The translations under genes were made by a program, and so were the position numbers. 33,892 nt of DNA from Bacteroidales bacterium (GTDB lineage Bacteria > Bacteroidota > Bacteroidia > Bacteroidales > Tenuifilaceae): positions 1 through 33,892 of the forward strand of contig JACABB010000015.1 in NCBI GenBank assembly GCA_013376985.1. The letters run 5' to 3'. Under the pieces are notes generated by a model, which searched no databases, was not told the origin of the DNA, and saw only the letters and a list, made by a program, of their open reading frames with translations. Below, piece after piece: positions 1-9,458 of the stretch. Position 1 is the first letter of the stretch. Every line of letters begins with the position of its first letter.

Positions 1-339
1 GAACAATATTGTAAACAGTTGAAAATGTTCTAACTAAGACGCAACGCTAGTGATACTATTATTAAAAAATATTATTACTATTTAAAACATAAAGTTTGGA
101 GTGCCTAGAATACTTAAAGTGCCTAAAGTAAGTATTTAACTCAAGTTGCTAGATACTAGTTACTGATTTCTAGTTATTTATTTGATGTTATGATTGATAC
201 AAAAATTCACTTCTTAAAATTAAAACTAAATACAAAAAGAACAAAACACAGTACCAAACTAGCACCTTGTAACCAGAAACCGGCAACTTAGGTTATTTAT
301 AAACTTTAGGCACTCCAAACTCAAGGCACTTTAAGTACT
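1..339. repeat. Gene-free region with imperfect inverted repeat of short words
   Basis: No plausible gene is present. Two words, AGTTTGGAGTGCCT (93-106) and ACTTAAAGTGCCT (112-124), recur as reverse complements at 308-321 and 324-336, in swapped order. Similarity between the arms continues inward: the stretch from AAGTTGC near 144 to CTAGTT at 170-175 resembles the reverse complement of 257-295. The whole thing is therefore a degenerate inverted repeat with arms of about 80 bp around an AT-rich centre. It abuts the stop codon of the sigma-factor gene and may act as its 3' end, but there is no clean terminator with a T-run. Confidence 0.55.
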
Positions 340-927
340 TTAACTGGTAAGAATCATTTTATTTTCCACCATAATCTTTCGTATATTGATTATAGCATAC
401 CTCATTCTTCCCAAAGCAGTATTTATACTTACATTGGTTTGTTCAGCGATTTCCTTATAACTCAAATCCGAATAATGGCGTAAAAGAATAACCTCACGTT
501 GATCCTCTGGAAGTTGTTCAATTAATGCTCTAACATCCGTTAGAATCTGCTCAAACACAATTATTTCTTCAACAGTTTTATCCGAATACCTTGGATGGTT
601 TAAAATATCAACCTCATAAGCATCTTTCGATAACATTTTTGACTGTTTCTCTCGCCTAAAATGGTCGATAATGAGATTATGTGCTATACGCATAGCCCAT
701 GATGAGAACCTATTGGTATCAATATACTTACCCTCTTTTAGGGATTTGATAACCTTTATAAATGTTTCCTGAAAAATGTCCTCGGCCACATCTTGCTTTT
801 TTACAAGCAGAAAAATATAACTATAAACTCTTTTCTGATGTCGTCGGATTAATATTTCTATTGAAGATTGTCTGCCGTTTACAAACTCGACTACGAGTTC
901 ATAATCGCTTGAATTGTTAGCATCCAC
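340..927 (-). CDS. ECF-type RNA polymerase sigma-70 factor
   Basis: A 195-residue extracytoplasmic-function sigma factor that would direct core RNA polymerase to alternative promoters. Region 2 lies at about residues 20-95, with the typical RIAHNLIIDHFRR helix near residues 80-92. Region 4 lies at about 130-185, with an HTH seen in LSYKEIAEQTNVSINTALGR. Length is normal for the family. The reading frame starts at GTG (925-927); the ATG at 921-923 is out of frame, and a perfect AGGAGG five bases upstream of the GTG supports the choice. No FecR-type anti-sigma gene or SusC/SusD receptor is adjacent, so this looks like a stand-alone Bacteroidota ECF factor; its regulon is unknown. Confidence 0.93.
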   Translation of the reverse strand: MDANNSSDYELVVEFVNGRQSSIEILIRRHQKRVYSYIFLLVKKQDVAEDIFQETFIKVIKSLKEGKYIDTNRFSSWAMRIAHNLIIDHFRREKQSKMLSKDAYEVDILNHPRYSDKTVEEIIVFEQILTDVRALIEQLPEDQREVILLRHYSDLSYKEIAEQTNVSINTALGRMRYAIINIRKIMVENKMILTS

Positions 928-1235
928 AACTACCTCCTAACTTTTTTGGTTAACGGGTAGAGATGTTCAATAGGCAGACAGTTTAGTTAAAGTTTTTGTT
1001 ATGCAGTAATTATATGCAATAAAATAAATTTTTAGGAAAATTACAAACTCTTTAAGCAAAAAACCTAAACTTTTGTTTAAAAAAGATTGTTCCTATACTA
1101 ATTAATTATTTTTACTTATGAAGCATCAATAAGGTTTCACTAATAGGTAGAATAATGGTTATGGGTAAACTCATTCGGGTAAAATTCTATATAATTGTTA
1201 ATAATCTAATACCTTTGTAGGTCAATAAAAAAATA
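928..1235. promoter_or_regulatory. Divergent intergenic region with uvrA -7 element
   Basis: This 308-bp gap separates the divergent sigma-factor and uvrA genes. TACCTTTG at 1210-1217 matches the Bacteroidota -7 consensus TAnnTTTG and lies 18 bases before the uvrA ATG. No good TTTG was seen at the expected -33 distance. Apart from AT-rich sequence and the Shine-Dalgarno of the sigma gene, nothing else was recognised; no LexA-like operator was seen. Confidence 0.45.
933..938 (-). promoter_or_regulatory. Shine-Dalgarno AGGAGG for the GTG-started sigma gene
   Basis: The minus strand reads AGGAGG, five bases before the GTG at 927-925. Strong Shine-Dalgarno sequences are unusual in Bacteroidota, and none this clear was noticed at the other starts inspected here. 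It decides the start codon of the sigma factor. Confidence 0.7.
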
Positions 1236-4058
1236 ATGCCAAATAAAGAATCAAAGAATATAATCGCCATAAGGGGTGCTAGGGTTCATAATCTTAAAAA
1301 TATCAGCCTCGATATTCCAAGAAATAAGCTAATTGTTATTACCGGACTCTCAGGATCAGGAAAATCATCACTAGCATTTGATACGCTTTATGCAGAAGGT
1401 CAACGTCGCTATGTAGAAAGTCTATCATCTTATGCCCGTCAATTCCTTGGACGAGTATCAAAACCCGAGGTTGATCTTATTTCTGGAATCCCTCCGGCTA
1501 TAGCAATAGAACAGCGTGTAAATTCGCGTAACCCAAGATCAACCGTAGGCACATCAACGGAAATATATGATTACTTAAAACTCCTTTTTGGTAGAATTGG
1601 AAAGACTTACTCTCCTATTTCAGGGAAACAGGTAAAAAGACATTCAGTTACCGATGTAGTTGAACATATTTCCTCCTTTGAGGATGAAACAAAAGTGATT
1701 CTTCTAGCACCCATAAACCTTAATGGAAATGGATTGATTAAAGAAAAATTAGCGGAACTTGCCCGAGAAGGTTTTACTAGGGTTGAAGTTGGGGATCAGG
1801 TTATCAGGATTGATGAAGAGAAGACCCGTGATTTGCTAAAAATATCCGGAGCATCTATTAGGTTGATAATTGATAGATTCGCAGTTTCTCACTCCGAAGA
1901 TTTTATTAGCCGATTGGGCGATTCTGTTCAAACTGCATTTGCAGAAGGCGATGGGAAATGCTTTTTAAAGATATATAAAGGAGAAGAGCTGATTGAAGAA
2001 ACCTTCACTAATCGCTTTGAAAGGGACGGAATTAATTTTGAAGAGCCAAATGAACATTTATTTAGTTTCAATAATCCTTTAGGGGCTTGTCCTCGGTGCG
2101 AAGGGTATGGTAAAATCATAGGTATAGACGAGGATCTTGTAATCCCTAATAAAAGTTTATCGCTTTATGAAGATGTTGTAGTCTGCTGGAAGGGTGAATC
2201 GATGAGCTGGTATAAGGATCAGGTAATTAAATTTGCTGATAAAAATGATTTCCCGATTCATAAACCCTACCACAAACTTAGTGAGCAACAAAAACATATT
2301 TTGTGGCATGGAACAAAAGATTTTGATGGAATTTATACGTTTTTCAAACATCTAGAGGAGAAAAAATATAAAATTCAATACCGGGTAATGCTTTCGAGGT
2401 ATATGGGTAAAACCATTTGCCCTGAGTGTAAAGGTGCTAGGTTAAGGAAAGAAGCATCGTATGTAAAGGTTAATGGTTATATAATTCAGGATTTAGTTAA
2501 TAAGCCTGTTTCAGAGCTCATTCAAATTTTTGATAACTTTAAAATAAGCGACCACGATTACAAAATCGCCAAAAGAATTCTCACAGAAATTAAAAATAGA
2601 ATCAACTACCTTAATAATGTTGGTCTTGGGTATTTAACCCTTAATCGTTTATCTACAACATTATCAGGGGGAGAATCCCAACGAATTAACCTATCCACCT
2701 CGCTTGGAAGCAGCCTTGTTGGTTCGCTATACATTCTTGATGAACCTAGCATAGGACTTCACTCACGAGATACTCAACTATTGATAGGTGTATTAAAGGA
2801 TTTACGCGATTTAGGAAACACAGTTGTAGTTGTTGAACACGATGAAGAAATAATTAGATCAGCAGATTACATAATTGATATAGGTCCTTTGGCTGGAAGG
2901 CTTGGTGGTGAAATTGTTTTTCAAGGTACTAAGAATGAGATTGAAAAATCAAAGGATAGCCTTACCGCTAAATATTTAAATAAAACTGAAACCATACCAG
3001 TACCTCATCCACGAAGAAAATGGTCTAATTATATAGAGGTTCAGGGAGCAAGAGAAAATAACCTTAAAAATATCAGCGTAAAGTTCCCACTTAATGTGAT
3101 GACTGTAGTTACAGGTGTTAGCGGCTCTGGCAAATCATCACTAGTGAAAGGTATTCTATACCCAGCAGTATCAAAATTACTTGTTGGAACTGGTGATCGT
3201 CCAGGTCAACACGATCAAATAAAAGGTGATGTACACCTTATTAAAGGTATCGAAATGGTTGACCAAAATCCAATTGGCAGATCATCTCGAAGTAATCCTG
3301 TAACCTATATAAAAGCATGGGACGAGGTACGTAAACTCTTATCGGATCAACCCTATGCAAAACGAAGCGGTTATAAACCCTCACATTTCTCCTTTAATGT
3401 TGAAGGTGGTAGATGCGAGGAGTGCCAAGGCGAAGGTGTAATCACCGTTGAAATGCAGTTTATGGCTGATGTAACATTGATTTGCGAAACCTGCGGAGGC
3501 AAGCGTTTTAAGGAAGATGTACTTGAAGTAAAATACAAAGGAGCTAATGTTTTTGATATCCTTGAGATGACAGTTAGCCAAGCAATTGAGTTTTTCGAAA
3601 GCGAAAAGTCATCAACAGAACGAAAGATTAATGAAAGGCTAAAACCCCTTCAAGACGTTGGTTTAGGGTATATCAAACTAGGACAATCATCAAGTACGCT
3701 TAGCGGAGGCGAAAGTCAAAGGGTGAAATTAGCCTCATTCCTTCAGAAAGATCAGGCAATTCAACCTCATCTTTTCATTTTTGATGAGCCTACAACAGGA
3801 TTACACTTCCATGATATTCGTAAACTTTTGGATGCATTTAATGCTCTCCTTCAAAAAGGTCACAGTTTAATCGTTATTGAGCATAATATGGAGGTTATTA
3901 AGTGTGCGGACTGGGTAATTGATTTAGGATCTGATGGTGGAGATAAAGGTGGTGATTTAGTATTTGAAGGCACTCCCGAGGAACTTTCTAAATCATCGAA
4001 TTCTATTACTGGTGCATTTGCAAAAATCAAATTGGAAGAATTATTGGTAAAAAAATAG
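1236..4058 (+). CDS. uvrA: Excinuclease ABC subunit A
   Basis: UvrA is the damage-sensing ATPase of nucleotide excision repair. It works as a dimer with UvrB, scans DNA for bulky lesions and loads UvrB. The 940-residue length is normal. The first Walker A is GLSGSGKSS at residues 37-45; the second, GVSGSGKSS, begins the C-terminal ABC module. Both LSGGESQR signatures are present. Zinc-finger cysteine pairs are visible as CPRC and CPEC in the N-terminal half and as CEEC with CETC in the C-terminal half. The gene stands alone, with a -7-like element upstream; its stop codon lies inside the stem of its terminator. Confidence 0.97.
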   Translation: MPNKESKNIIAIRGARVHNLKNISLDIPRNKLIVITGLSGSGKSSLAFDTLYAEGQRRYVESLSSYARQFLGRVSKPEVDLISGIPPAIAIEQRVNSRNPRSTVGTSTEIYDYLKLLFGRIGKTYSPISGKQVKRHSVTDVVEHISSFEDETKVILLAPINLNGNGLIKEKLAELAREGFTRVEVGDQVIRIDEEKTRDLLKISGASIRLIIDRFAVSHSEDFISRLGDSVQTAFAEGDGKCFLKIYKGEELIEETFTNRFERDGINFEEPNEHLFSFNNPLGACPRCEGYGKIIGIDEDLVIPNKSLSLYEDVVVCWKGESMSWYKDQVIKFADKNDFPIHKPYHKLSEQQKHILWHGTKDFDGIYTFFKHLEEKKYKIQYRVMLSRYMGKTICPECKGARLRKEASYVKVNGYIIQDLVNKPVSELIQIFDNFKISDHDYKIAKRILTEIKNRINYLNNVGLGYLTLNRLSTTLSGGESQRINLSTSLGSSLVGSLYILDEPSIGLHSRDTQLLIGVLKDLRDLGNTVVVVEHDEEIIRSADYIIDIGPLAGRLGGEIVFQGTKNEIEKSKDSLTAKYLNKTETIPVPHPRRKWSNYIEVQGARENNLKNISVKFPLNVMTVVTGVSGSGKSSLVKGILYPAVSKLLVGTGDRPGQHDQIKGDVHLIKGIEMVDQNPIGRSSRSNPVTYIKAWDEVRKLLSDQPYAKRSGYKPSHFSFNVEGGRCEECQGEGVITVEMQFMADVTLICETCGGKRFKEDVLEVKYKGANVFDILEMTVSQAIEFFESEKSSTERKINERLKPLQDVGLGYIKLGQSSSTLSGGESQRVKLASFLQKDQAIQPHLFIFDEPTTGLHFHDIRKLLDAFNALLQKGHSLIVIEHNMEVIKCADWVIDLGSDGGDKGGDLVFEGTPEELSKSSNSITGAFAKIKLEELLVKK

Positions 4059-4084
4059 TCGCATTGGTCAATGCGACTATTTTT
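4051..4084. terminator. Bidirectional hairpin terminator after uvrA
   Basis: Perfect 15-bp arms (4051-4065 and 4070-4084) enclose a GGTC loop. The stem begins with A5 and ends with T5, so it can work in both directions. It contains the uvrA TAG and faces the convergent gene ending at 4105. Confidence 0.9.
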
Positions 4085-4104
4085 AATAATATTTTAATTC
4101 TGCT

Positions 4105-4545
4105 TTACTCTGTTTTCAAACCAAACATTATTGCAACACATCCACTTACGGGGATATCTGTATTTTTTTCATCGCTAGGAATCTTAACTACAATTATGAG
4201 CTGCTGTGTAGCCTCAACTTTAAAATCCCACGAAGTTGCATAGTTGTTATTGGCATTCGTATAAAGTAACTTTTTATCAACATCAAAAATCTTAAACTCA
4301 ACTTTACGTAAAGATTCCTCACAGCAAATTGAGATTCGATACTCTTGTCCAGCATAAAATGTTTTAAAAAGTTCAGCATCTTCGCCTTCAGTAAGAATTG
4401 CGGCATTGAAGTTCCCATCATGTATATATGGAGCAAGCTCTTGCTTGCATATTTTCTTTGCAAAATTCTTACACTGTGCAACACCGGAGAATGATGCTCC
4501 CCCCAGTAACAAACTGACAATAGCAATGTAAGCCAGTGATTTCAT
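4105..4545 (-). CDS. Exported protein of unknown function, 146 aa
   Basis: I do not recognise the family. Residues 1-23 form a signal peptide (positive start, hydrophobic LLLGGASFSG core, likely cleavage after VAQ). The mature part is short and, from residue 65 on, looks beta-rich: alternating stretches such as YRISICC, VEFKIFDV and QLIIVVKIP suggest a small beta sandwich. Cysteines in the mature N-terminus and a CC pair could form disulfides. It follows the lipoprotein gene by 18 bases on the same strand, so the two are probably co-transcribed and may act together in the envelope. Confidence 0.75.
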   Translation of the reverse strand: MKSLAYIAIVSLLLGGASFSGVAQCKNFAKKICKQELAPYIHDGNFNAAILTEGEDAELFKTFYAGQEYRISICCEESLRKVEFKIFDVDKKLLYTNANNNYATSWDFKVEATQQLIIVVKIPSDEKNTDIPVSGCVAIMFGLKTE

Positions 4546-4563
4546 AGTGAGATTTAAGTTATT

Positions 4564-5487
4564 TTATAAAATATATTTATTACGGATCTCAGAAACTTTA
4601 GATTTGAGTTTCGAAAAAACCTCGGGGCTAACCGATGAAACATTTTTTGATCTCAACGTTGTTACCCCACTTTTCTTATCTGGAATAGCCTCAACCCCTG
4701 AAACAGAAATCTGAATCTGTTCATATATCAACTTAATAGCATTGATATCCTCCATAACAACTTTAATATCTGGATTATCCTTATTTTGATTAAGTAAATT
4801 TATAACAGTATTCAATGATAATTTTTGATCAACAATTCTTTCAACTAACTCATTATCTGTAGATTTAAAATCTTCAACTAAGGTTGTTGCGATATAAAGA
4901 CCTTCTACCCACCCTCCAACTAATATAATTGATCCTATTGCTACTCTATCGTTTTCTTCTAGGTTTGAGTTAGTGTTTAACAAAGTTTCAGAGATAATAT
5001 CGAGAATAACATCTCTATTATTCACATTCGCCTCCAATTTTTCAATAACAGAATTATCTATAGCATTAAGTATGCCAAGTCCTTCAGCCATCTTTTTTGA
5101 AGCAGTCATAAACTTAATTGATGCTTGCGTTTGATCGAAAAGACTCGAGTAACTTAAATCTGTGCTATAAATGCCCAAATTTAAAGCCATACTCCTATTT
5201 GTGCTATAGCGAGAAGTATTATCAACAGAGTTAAGAATTTCCTGATTATATTTGGCTCCAGCCCTTTTAAGAATCATTGCTGTTTCAAGCGGTGAAGGCA
5301 AGGAATAAAAAATTTGTTTTGCGGCCTTAATCCCCTTAATGGCAACACTATCCTGTGAAAGCGTGTTCATATCAACTTCCACCTTATCTCTTTTTTTACC
5401 ATCAGACGAGCAACTTATAATAAATAGCCCAAATACAATTAGATAACTAACCAATATTTTTGCACGCCTTGTTGACATTTTTACCAT
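4564..5487 (-). CDS. Predicted lipoprotein of unknown function, 307 aa
   Basis: The N-terminus carries a hydrophobic segment ending in a lipobox (FIISC, Cys26), so the protein should be exported and lipid-anchored. The rest is largely alpha-helical and charged, with no motif I can name. Met4 is an alternative start that keeps the signal. It is the upstream gene of a probable two-gene operon with the exported 146-residue protein. No exact TAnnTTTG element was found in the 239-bp upstream gap. Function is unknown. Confidence 0.8.
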   Translation of the reverse strand: MVKMSTRRAKILVSYLIVFGLFIISCSSDGKKRDKVEVDMNTLSQDSVAIKGIKAAKQIFYSLPSPLETAMILKRAGAKYNQEILNSVDNTSRYSTNRSMALNLGIYSTDLSYSSLFDQTQASIKFMTASKKMAEGLGILNAIDNSVIEKLEANVNNRDVILDIISETLLNTNSNLEENDRVAIGSIILVGGWVEGLYIATTLVEDFKSTDNELVERIVDQKLSLNTVINLLNQNKDNPDIKVVMEDINAIKLIYEQIQISVSGVEAIPDKKSGVTTLRSKNVSSVSPEVFSKLKSKVSEIRNKYIL

Positions 5488-5699
5488 ACACCTACACTTT
5501 TATTTGGTAAATATCTTGAAAACATTCTATTCAACAAGTAAAAATAATACTTTTTTCAAATGATGACACTTAATTTTGCTTTAATCTCTGTTAATAAAAG
5601 CTTGTAAATCATTTTGTACCATCTTACTAAATCAATATAATGCTGATAATCTGATATTTATTATTTTATTATGCCTAATGGTTAAATTAAATGAATATT

Positions 5700-5707
5700 T
5701 AACTTTG
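5700..5707 (+). promoter_or_regulatory. -7 promoter element TAACTTTG
   Basis: Exact match to TAnnTTTG, 19 bases before the ATG at 5727. No convincing -33 TTTG was found. Confidence 0.45.
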
Positions 5708-5726
5708 CACAAATTTTTCAATCAAT

Positions 5727-6266
5727 ATGGACATTCCAAATTATCAACTTTCAGAAAAACAGCAAGTAGTTACTAAAAACCTACTTTCCATGAATGACGA
5801 ACAGGTTATTTCATTAATTCAGGAATTTAGGGAAAACGGTGAACTTTTTATTGTTGAGCCATTAATCGAAATGCTTTATTCTAATAGAGGTCAAGCGCTA
5901 AAAAATTCGATACTTGAGTTTATACGGGATATTAAAAACCAAGTTGCAGTGATAATAATCACCAAGTCTATTCAAAAACACATTACTGATAAATATACCA
6001 CTGGTTTAGTATCTTCATGCTGGCAAAGCAGTCTTGATTTTAGTGATGAATTACCCGTATTCTTTGATATTCTATGCAATGGGGATTATCAGACTGCATT
6101 TGAAGCATTTACTGTAATTGAAAATTCAGTAGGGAATGTTAGTCAGGAAAATATTAGTTTGTACATGGCTACAATTGAATCTAAACTAAAAATCACACCT
6201 GTTGAAAAACAAACTTTACTTACTGAGATGATTGCTATGCTTGAAAACTTTAAGAAAAATGGGTAA
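5727..6266 (+). CDS. Cytoplasmic helical (HEAT-like) protein, 179 aa
   Basis: No signal peptide or membrane segment is present. The sequence is a run of amphipathic helices: residues 20-60 (EQVISLIQEFRENGELFIV, then PLIEMLY), a second helical pair at about 60-95, and further helices to the end. This looks like a short HEAT/ARM-type solenoid, which usually serves as a protein-binding scaffold. That is a fold inference from helix pattern only. The gene is single, with its own -7-like element, and convergent with the downstream YggS-type gene. No hairpin terminator was seen in the 38-bp gap. Confidence 0.75.
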   Translation: MDIPNYQLSEKQQVVTKNLLSMNDEQVISLIQEFRENGELFIVEPLIEMLYSNRGQALKNSILEFIRDIKNQVAVIIITKSIQKHITDKYTTGLVSSCWQSSLDFSDELPVFFDILCNGDYQTAFEAFTVIENSVGNVSQENISLYMATIESKLKITPVEKQTLLTEMIAMLENFKKNG

Positions 6267-6304
6267 GACTAATCAGTAAATTCAAATGTTATGACAGCAA
6301 CCCA

Positions 6305-6982
6305 TTACTGTTTCGTATAGTCTCTATGCCCAAAAATACTACTACCAATCCTCACCATTGTGCTTCCTTCTTCAATGGCAATTTCATAATCGCCTGACAT
6401 GCCCATGGAGATTTCTTTAAAATCTTGAATATCTTTAAAATACAAATCCTTTATATGCTTAAATGTACTAGTTAAATAACGAAACTCTGATTTTACTTTC
6501 TCGGTATTATCAACAAAAGAAGCCATACCCATTAATCCAATCACCTTAATATTTTTCATTTTCTTATACTCAGATGATTTTAAAAGATCTTCTAGTTCTT
6601 CAGATGAAAGTCCAAACTTCGTCTCTTCTTTAGCAATATACATCTGAAGTAAGCAATTAATTATCCTACCTTCTTTTTCGGCCTCTTTGTTAATTACATC
6701 TAAAAGTTTTAAACCATCAACCGAGTGAATTAAACTAACAAATGGGGCAATATATTTTACCTTATTTGATTGCAAATGACCGACTAAGTGCCAATCGATA
6801 TCCTTTGGCATTGTTTCATACTTCGCAACCATCTCCTGAACCTTATTCTCACCAAAAATCCTTTGCCCAGCATTATATGCCTCCATTACAACCTCTGCAG
6901 GATGGGTTTTTGAGATGGCAACAAGGGTTACATTATCTGGTATTGTCGCTTTAATTCGTTCCAAATTTGATTGTATTGACAT
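6305..6982 (-). CDS. PLP homeostasis protein, YggS/PROSC family
   Basis: A 225-residue member of the COG0325 family. These proteins bind pyridoxal 5'-phosphate in a single alanine-racemase-type TIM barrel and buffer the cellular PLP pool; no enzyme activity is firmly known. The PLP lysine is Lys25 in VAISKTHP. Further family motifs are IFGENKVQEM, DWHLVGHLQSNKVKY, IGLMGMA and MGMSGDYEIAIEEGSTMVRIGSSIFG. Length is normal. The ATG at 6982 lies just downstream of a TAACTTTG element. It is next to serine and glycine genes, several of which are PLP-dependent, but the link is only contextual. Confidence 0.93.
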   Translation of the reverse strand: MSIQSNLERIKATIPDNVTLVAISKTHPAEVVMEAYNAGQRIFGENKVQEMVAKYETMPKDIDWHLVGHLQSNKVKYIAPFVSLIHSVDGLKLLDVINKEAEKEGRIINCLLQMYIAKEETKFGLSSEELEDLLKSSEYKKMKNIKVIGLMGMASFVDNTEKVKSEFRYLTSTFKHIKDLYFKDIQDFKEISMGMSGDYEIAIEEGSTMVRIGSSIFGHRDYTKQ

Positions 6983-6997
6983 AAAAAACGTTTTTCA

Positions 6998-7005
6998 CAA
7001 AGTTA
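6998..7005 (-). promoter_or_regulatory. -7 promoter element for the YggS-family gene
   Basis: The minus strand reads TAACTTTG, an exact TAnnTTTG match, 15 bases upstream of the ATG. The 5' leader would be short, about ten bases. Confidence 0.45.
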
Positions 7006-7043
7006 TAATGTACAGTGAAGAATTAAAAGGTTGATATAAAAAA

Positions 7044-7065
7044 GAAGCGCTCCTAAGAACGCTTC
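7044..7065 (-). terminator. Terminator downstream of the DUF1015 gene
   Basis: On the minus strand GAAGCG and CGCTTC form a stem around a ten-base loop, followed by a T6 run. It lies 16 bases past the DUF1015 stop codon and would end the serine-biosynthesis transcript. Confidence 0.7.
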
Positions 7066-7080
7066 CAAAAATATTCAATT

Positions 7081-8322
7081 TTACTCCAGTTCGTGAATTA
7101 CAAGTCCACTCCGTAACTTTGGTTCAAACCAAGTTGTTTTTGGAGGCATAATGTTACCAGTATCGGCTATATCAATTAGCTGTTTCATTGAAACGGGATA
7201 GAGAGCAAATGCAACCTTCATCTCACCACTATCAACACGTCTGCTTAATTCACCTAAGCCACGAATACCACCTACAAAATCGATACGCTTTGATGTTCTT
7301 AAGTCTTTGATATCGAATATAGGTTCAAGAACCATGTTCGATAGGATTGTTACATCAAGAATTCCTATAGGATCGTTATCGTTGTAAGTACCAGGTTTCG
7401 ATGTTAATGAATACCACTTGCCTTCAAGGTACATGCTAAAGTTATGTAGTTTACTTGGAGCGTAAATTTCTTTACCCGCCTCTTTAACCTCAAAACTTTT
7501 ATTCAATTTCTCGATCAATTGGGCAGGTGTTAAGCCATTAAGATCTTTTAATACACGATTGTAATCGATAATCCTTAGCTGATCATCGGGGAAAATTACG
7601 GCCAAGAAGTAATTATACTCTTCTTTCCCAATATGATTTGGATTGGCAGCCTTCTTCTCCTGAGCCACTCTCGCTGCGGCGGCAGTACGATGGTGACCAT
7701 CAGCAACGTATAAAGCGGGAATTTTTGCAAATAGTTCAGTAATATGCTTATTTACTGATGCATCATCGATTACCCAAAAATGGTGACCAAATCCATCAGC
7801 AGCAACGAAATCGTAAATGGGTTTGCTATCCTTTACAACGTTTTCAACAATTTGATCCATCTCCTTAACGGCTGGATATGCAAAGAAAACAGGTTCAATG
7901 TTGGCATTCTGGTTACGAACATGTATCATCCTATCCTCTTCCTTATCGGGTCGAGTTAGCTCATGTTTCTTAATTTTACCGTCCATGTAATCCTCAAAAT
8001 GGCAGCAAGCAACCAAACCATATTGAGTACGGCCTTCCATTGTTTGAGCATAAATGTAATATTTCTCTTCATTCTCTTTAACAAGCCATCCATTCGCACG
8101 CCATTTCTTAAAATTCTCAACCGCTTTATCATATGCCTCTTGCGAGTGCTCATCGATAATTGGATTAAAATCGATTTCAGGTTTAATAATATGAAGAAGT
8201 GACTTCTCCCCTGCTTCTGCTTTAGCCTCAACCGAATTTAGCACATCATAAGGGCGTGATGCTACCTCTTTAGCAAATTCCTTGGGTGGACGAATGCCTT
8301 TAAAAGACTTAATTTTTACCAT
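7081..8322 (-). CDS. DUF1015 family protein
   Basis: A 413-residue cytoplasmic protein of the DUF1015 (COG4198) family, function unknown. Recognisable parts are the N-terminal FKGIRPPKEFAKEVASRPYDVLNS stretch, the central ALYVADGHHRTAAAARVAQEK motif with a conserved HH pair, and the C-terminal FALYPVSMKQLIDIADTGNIMPPKTTWFEPKLRSGLV. Length is typical. It is last in the series serC, serA, DUF1015, an arrangement common in Bacteroidota, and has a terminator after it. The 118-bp gap to serA holds no exact -7 element, so it is probably read from the serA transcript. A role linked to serine metabolism is an inference from neighbours. Confidence 0.92.
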   Translation of the reverse strand: MVKIKSFKGIRPPKEFAKEVASRPYDVLNSVEAKAEAGEKSLLHIIKPEIDFNPIIDEHSQEAYDKAVENFKKWRANGWLVKENEEKYYIYAQTMEGRTQYGLVACCHFEDYMDGKIKKHELTRPDKEEDRMIHVRNQNANIEPVFFAYPAVKEMDQIVENVVKDSKPIYDFVAADGFGHHFWVIDDASVNKHITELFAKIPALYVADGHHRTAAAARVAQEKKAANPNHIGKEEYNYFLAVIFPDDQLRIIDYNRVLKDLNGLTPAQLIEKLNKSFEVKEAGKEIYAPSKLHNFSMYLEGKWYSLTSKPGTYNDNDPIGILDVTILSNMVLEPIFDIKDLRTSKRIDFVGGIRGLGELSRRVDSGEMKVAFALYPVSMKQLIDIADTGNIMPPKTTWFEPKLRSGLVIHELE

Positions 8323-8326
8323 AAAA

Positions 8327-8360
8327 GAGTTAAAAGTTAAGAGTTAAAAACTAAAAGTTA
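8327..8360. repeat. Short stuttering repeat of GTTAAAAGTTA type
   Basis: AGAGTTAAAAGTTAAGAGTT and the following bases contain three to four near-copies of the word GTTAAAAG in direct order, directly upstream of the DUF1015 start. It resembles other low-complexity intergenic words in this window. It may be a slippage product. Confidence 0.5.
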
Positions 8361-8440
8361 TTCAATTACAGCCAGTAAAGTAATTATAAAATAATTTACT
8401 GAAAATCAACAATTTTATACTTTTATCTTTTTACCAAATT

Positions 8441-9364
8441 CTATTTATTTACTTGGAAAGTTTTATCCCCTTTCTTAATGAAAGCTACGATCTGACGAGC
8501 AGATGCAAGTCCCGCATTAATGTTAGCTTCAGCAGTTTCTGCTCCCATTTTCTTTGGGGTTGAAAATACTCTACCAGGGAATTTTTCTACCAATTCTGCA
8601 TTACAATCTGCCATAATATCGGAAGCATATTTCAAATCGGTGCGTTCGGCAAAAGCCTTCTTTAAACCTTCCTCATCAATAACCTCTTTACGAGCAGTAT
8701 TGATAAGGGCTGCGCCCTTTGGCATTTTGGTTAATAAATCGTAATTAATCGATTTCTTCGTTTTATCGTTTGCAGGTATATGTAACGAAACATAATCACA
8801 CTTGCTATATAGCTCCTCAATAGTAGCAACTACTTTAACTCCATCTTTTTCCATTTCTTCTTTTGCAACAAAAGGATCAAATGCGTAAACTTCCATTCCA
8901 AATCCTTTACCGTATTTTGCAACAAGTTTACCTACATTGCCATAGGCATGAATACCAAGTTTTTTACCCATAATTTCGGTACCAGTTCCAGGTTGGAAAA
9001 GGCCACGTGCCATGTAAATCATCATACCTATCGCTAGTTCAGCAACAGCATTTGAGTTTTGACCTGGGGTATTCATTGCAACAACTCCTTTTGCAGTACA
9101 AGCGGCTAGGTCTAAATTATCATAACCAGCACCAGCGCGTACAACAATCTTCAAATTTTTTCCTGCTTCAACAACCTCTTTGGTAACTTTATCGCTACGA
9201 ACGATTAGCGCATCAGCATCGACAACTGCTTTTACAAGGTCATTAGGATCTGTATATTTCTCAAGAAGAGCAAAGGTAAATCCAGCTTCTTCAACTATTT
9301 TTTTGATACCCTCAACTGCAACCTTTGCGAAAGGTTTCTCAGTTGCTACAAGTACTTTTGCCAT
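8441..9364 (-). CDS. serA: D-3-phosphoglycerate dehydrogenase, short form
   Basis: Predicted to oxidise 3-phosphoglycerate to 3-phosphohydroxypyruvate with NAD+, the first step of phosphorylated serine synthesis. The 307 residues hold the catalytic and Rossmann domains but no C-terminal ACT regulatory domain. Visible are VRAGAGYDNLD (76-85), the nucleotide-binding stretch KLGIHAYGNVGKL (135-147), and INTAR with the substrate Arg225. Unusually, the place of the family's catalytic histidine (normally TPH before a GA motif) reads TPKKMGA at 269-275, and the usual DVFE-EP stretch is SDIMADCN. I recall this variant from other Bacteroidota. The gene lies between serC and DUF1015, which supports the assignment. 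Confidence 0.9.
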   Translation of the reverse strand: MAKVLVATEKPFAKVAVEGIKKIVEEAGFTFALLEKYTDPNDLVKAVVDADALIVRSDKVTKEVVEAGKNLKIVVRAGAGYDNLDLAACTAKGVVAMNTPGQNSNAVAELAIGMMIYMARGLFQPGTGTEIMGKKLGIHAYGNVGKLVAKYGKGFGMEVYAFDPFVAKEEMEKDGVKVVATIEELYSKCDYVSLHIPANDKTKKSINYDLLTKMPKGAALINTARKEVIDEEGLKKAFAERTDLKYASDIMADCNAELVEKFPGRVFSTPKKMGAETAEANINAGLASARQIVAFIKKGDKTFQVNK

Positions 9365-9407
9365 GTTGGTTATTGTTAAGTTTAATAAGGTTTTTAGGTG
9401 ATATAAA

Positions 9408-9440
9408 AAAGGTTGAACAGCATTCAGCCATTCAACCTTT
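9408..9440 (-). terminator. Hairpin terminator between serC and serA
   Basis: Ten-base perfect arms (9408-9417 and 9431-9440) enclose a 13-base loop; on the minus strand they are followed by T6. It follows the serC stop and precedes serA, so serA may depend on read-through or on an unrecognised promoter in the 43 bases before its ATG. Confidence 0.75.
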
Positions 9441-9458
9441 CTATTTTATCTATAATAA

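Noticed and set aside
4194-4526. 110-residue minus-strand frame
   Set aside because: It is a shifted-frame shadow of the exported 146-residue protein, which has a good signal peptide.
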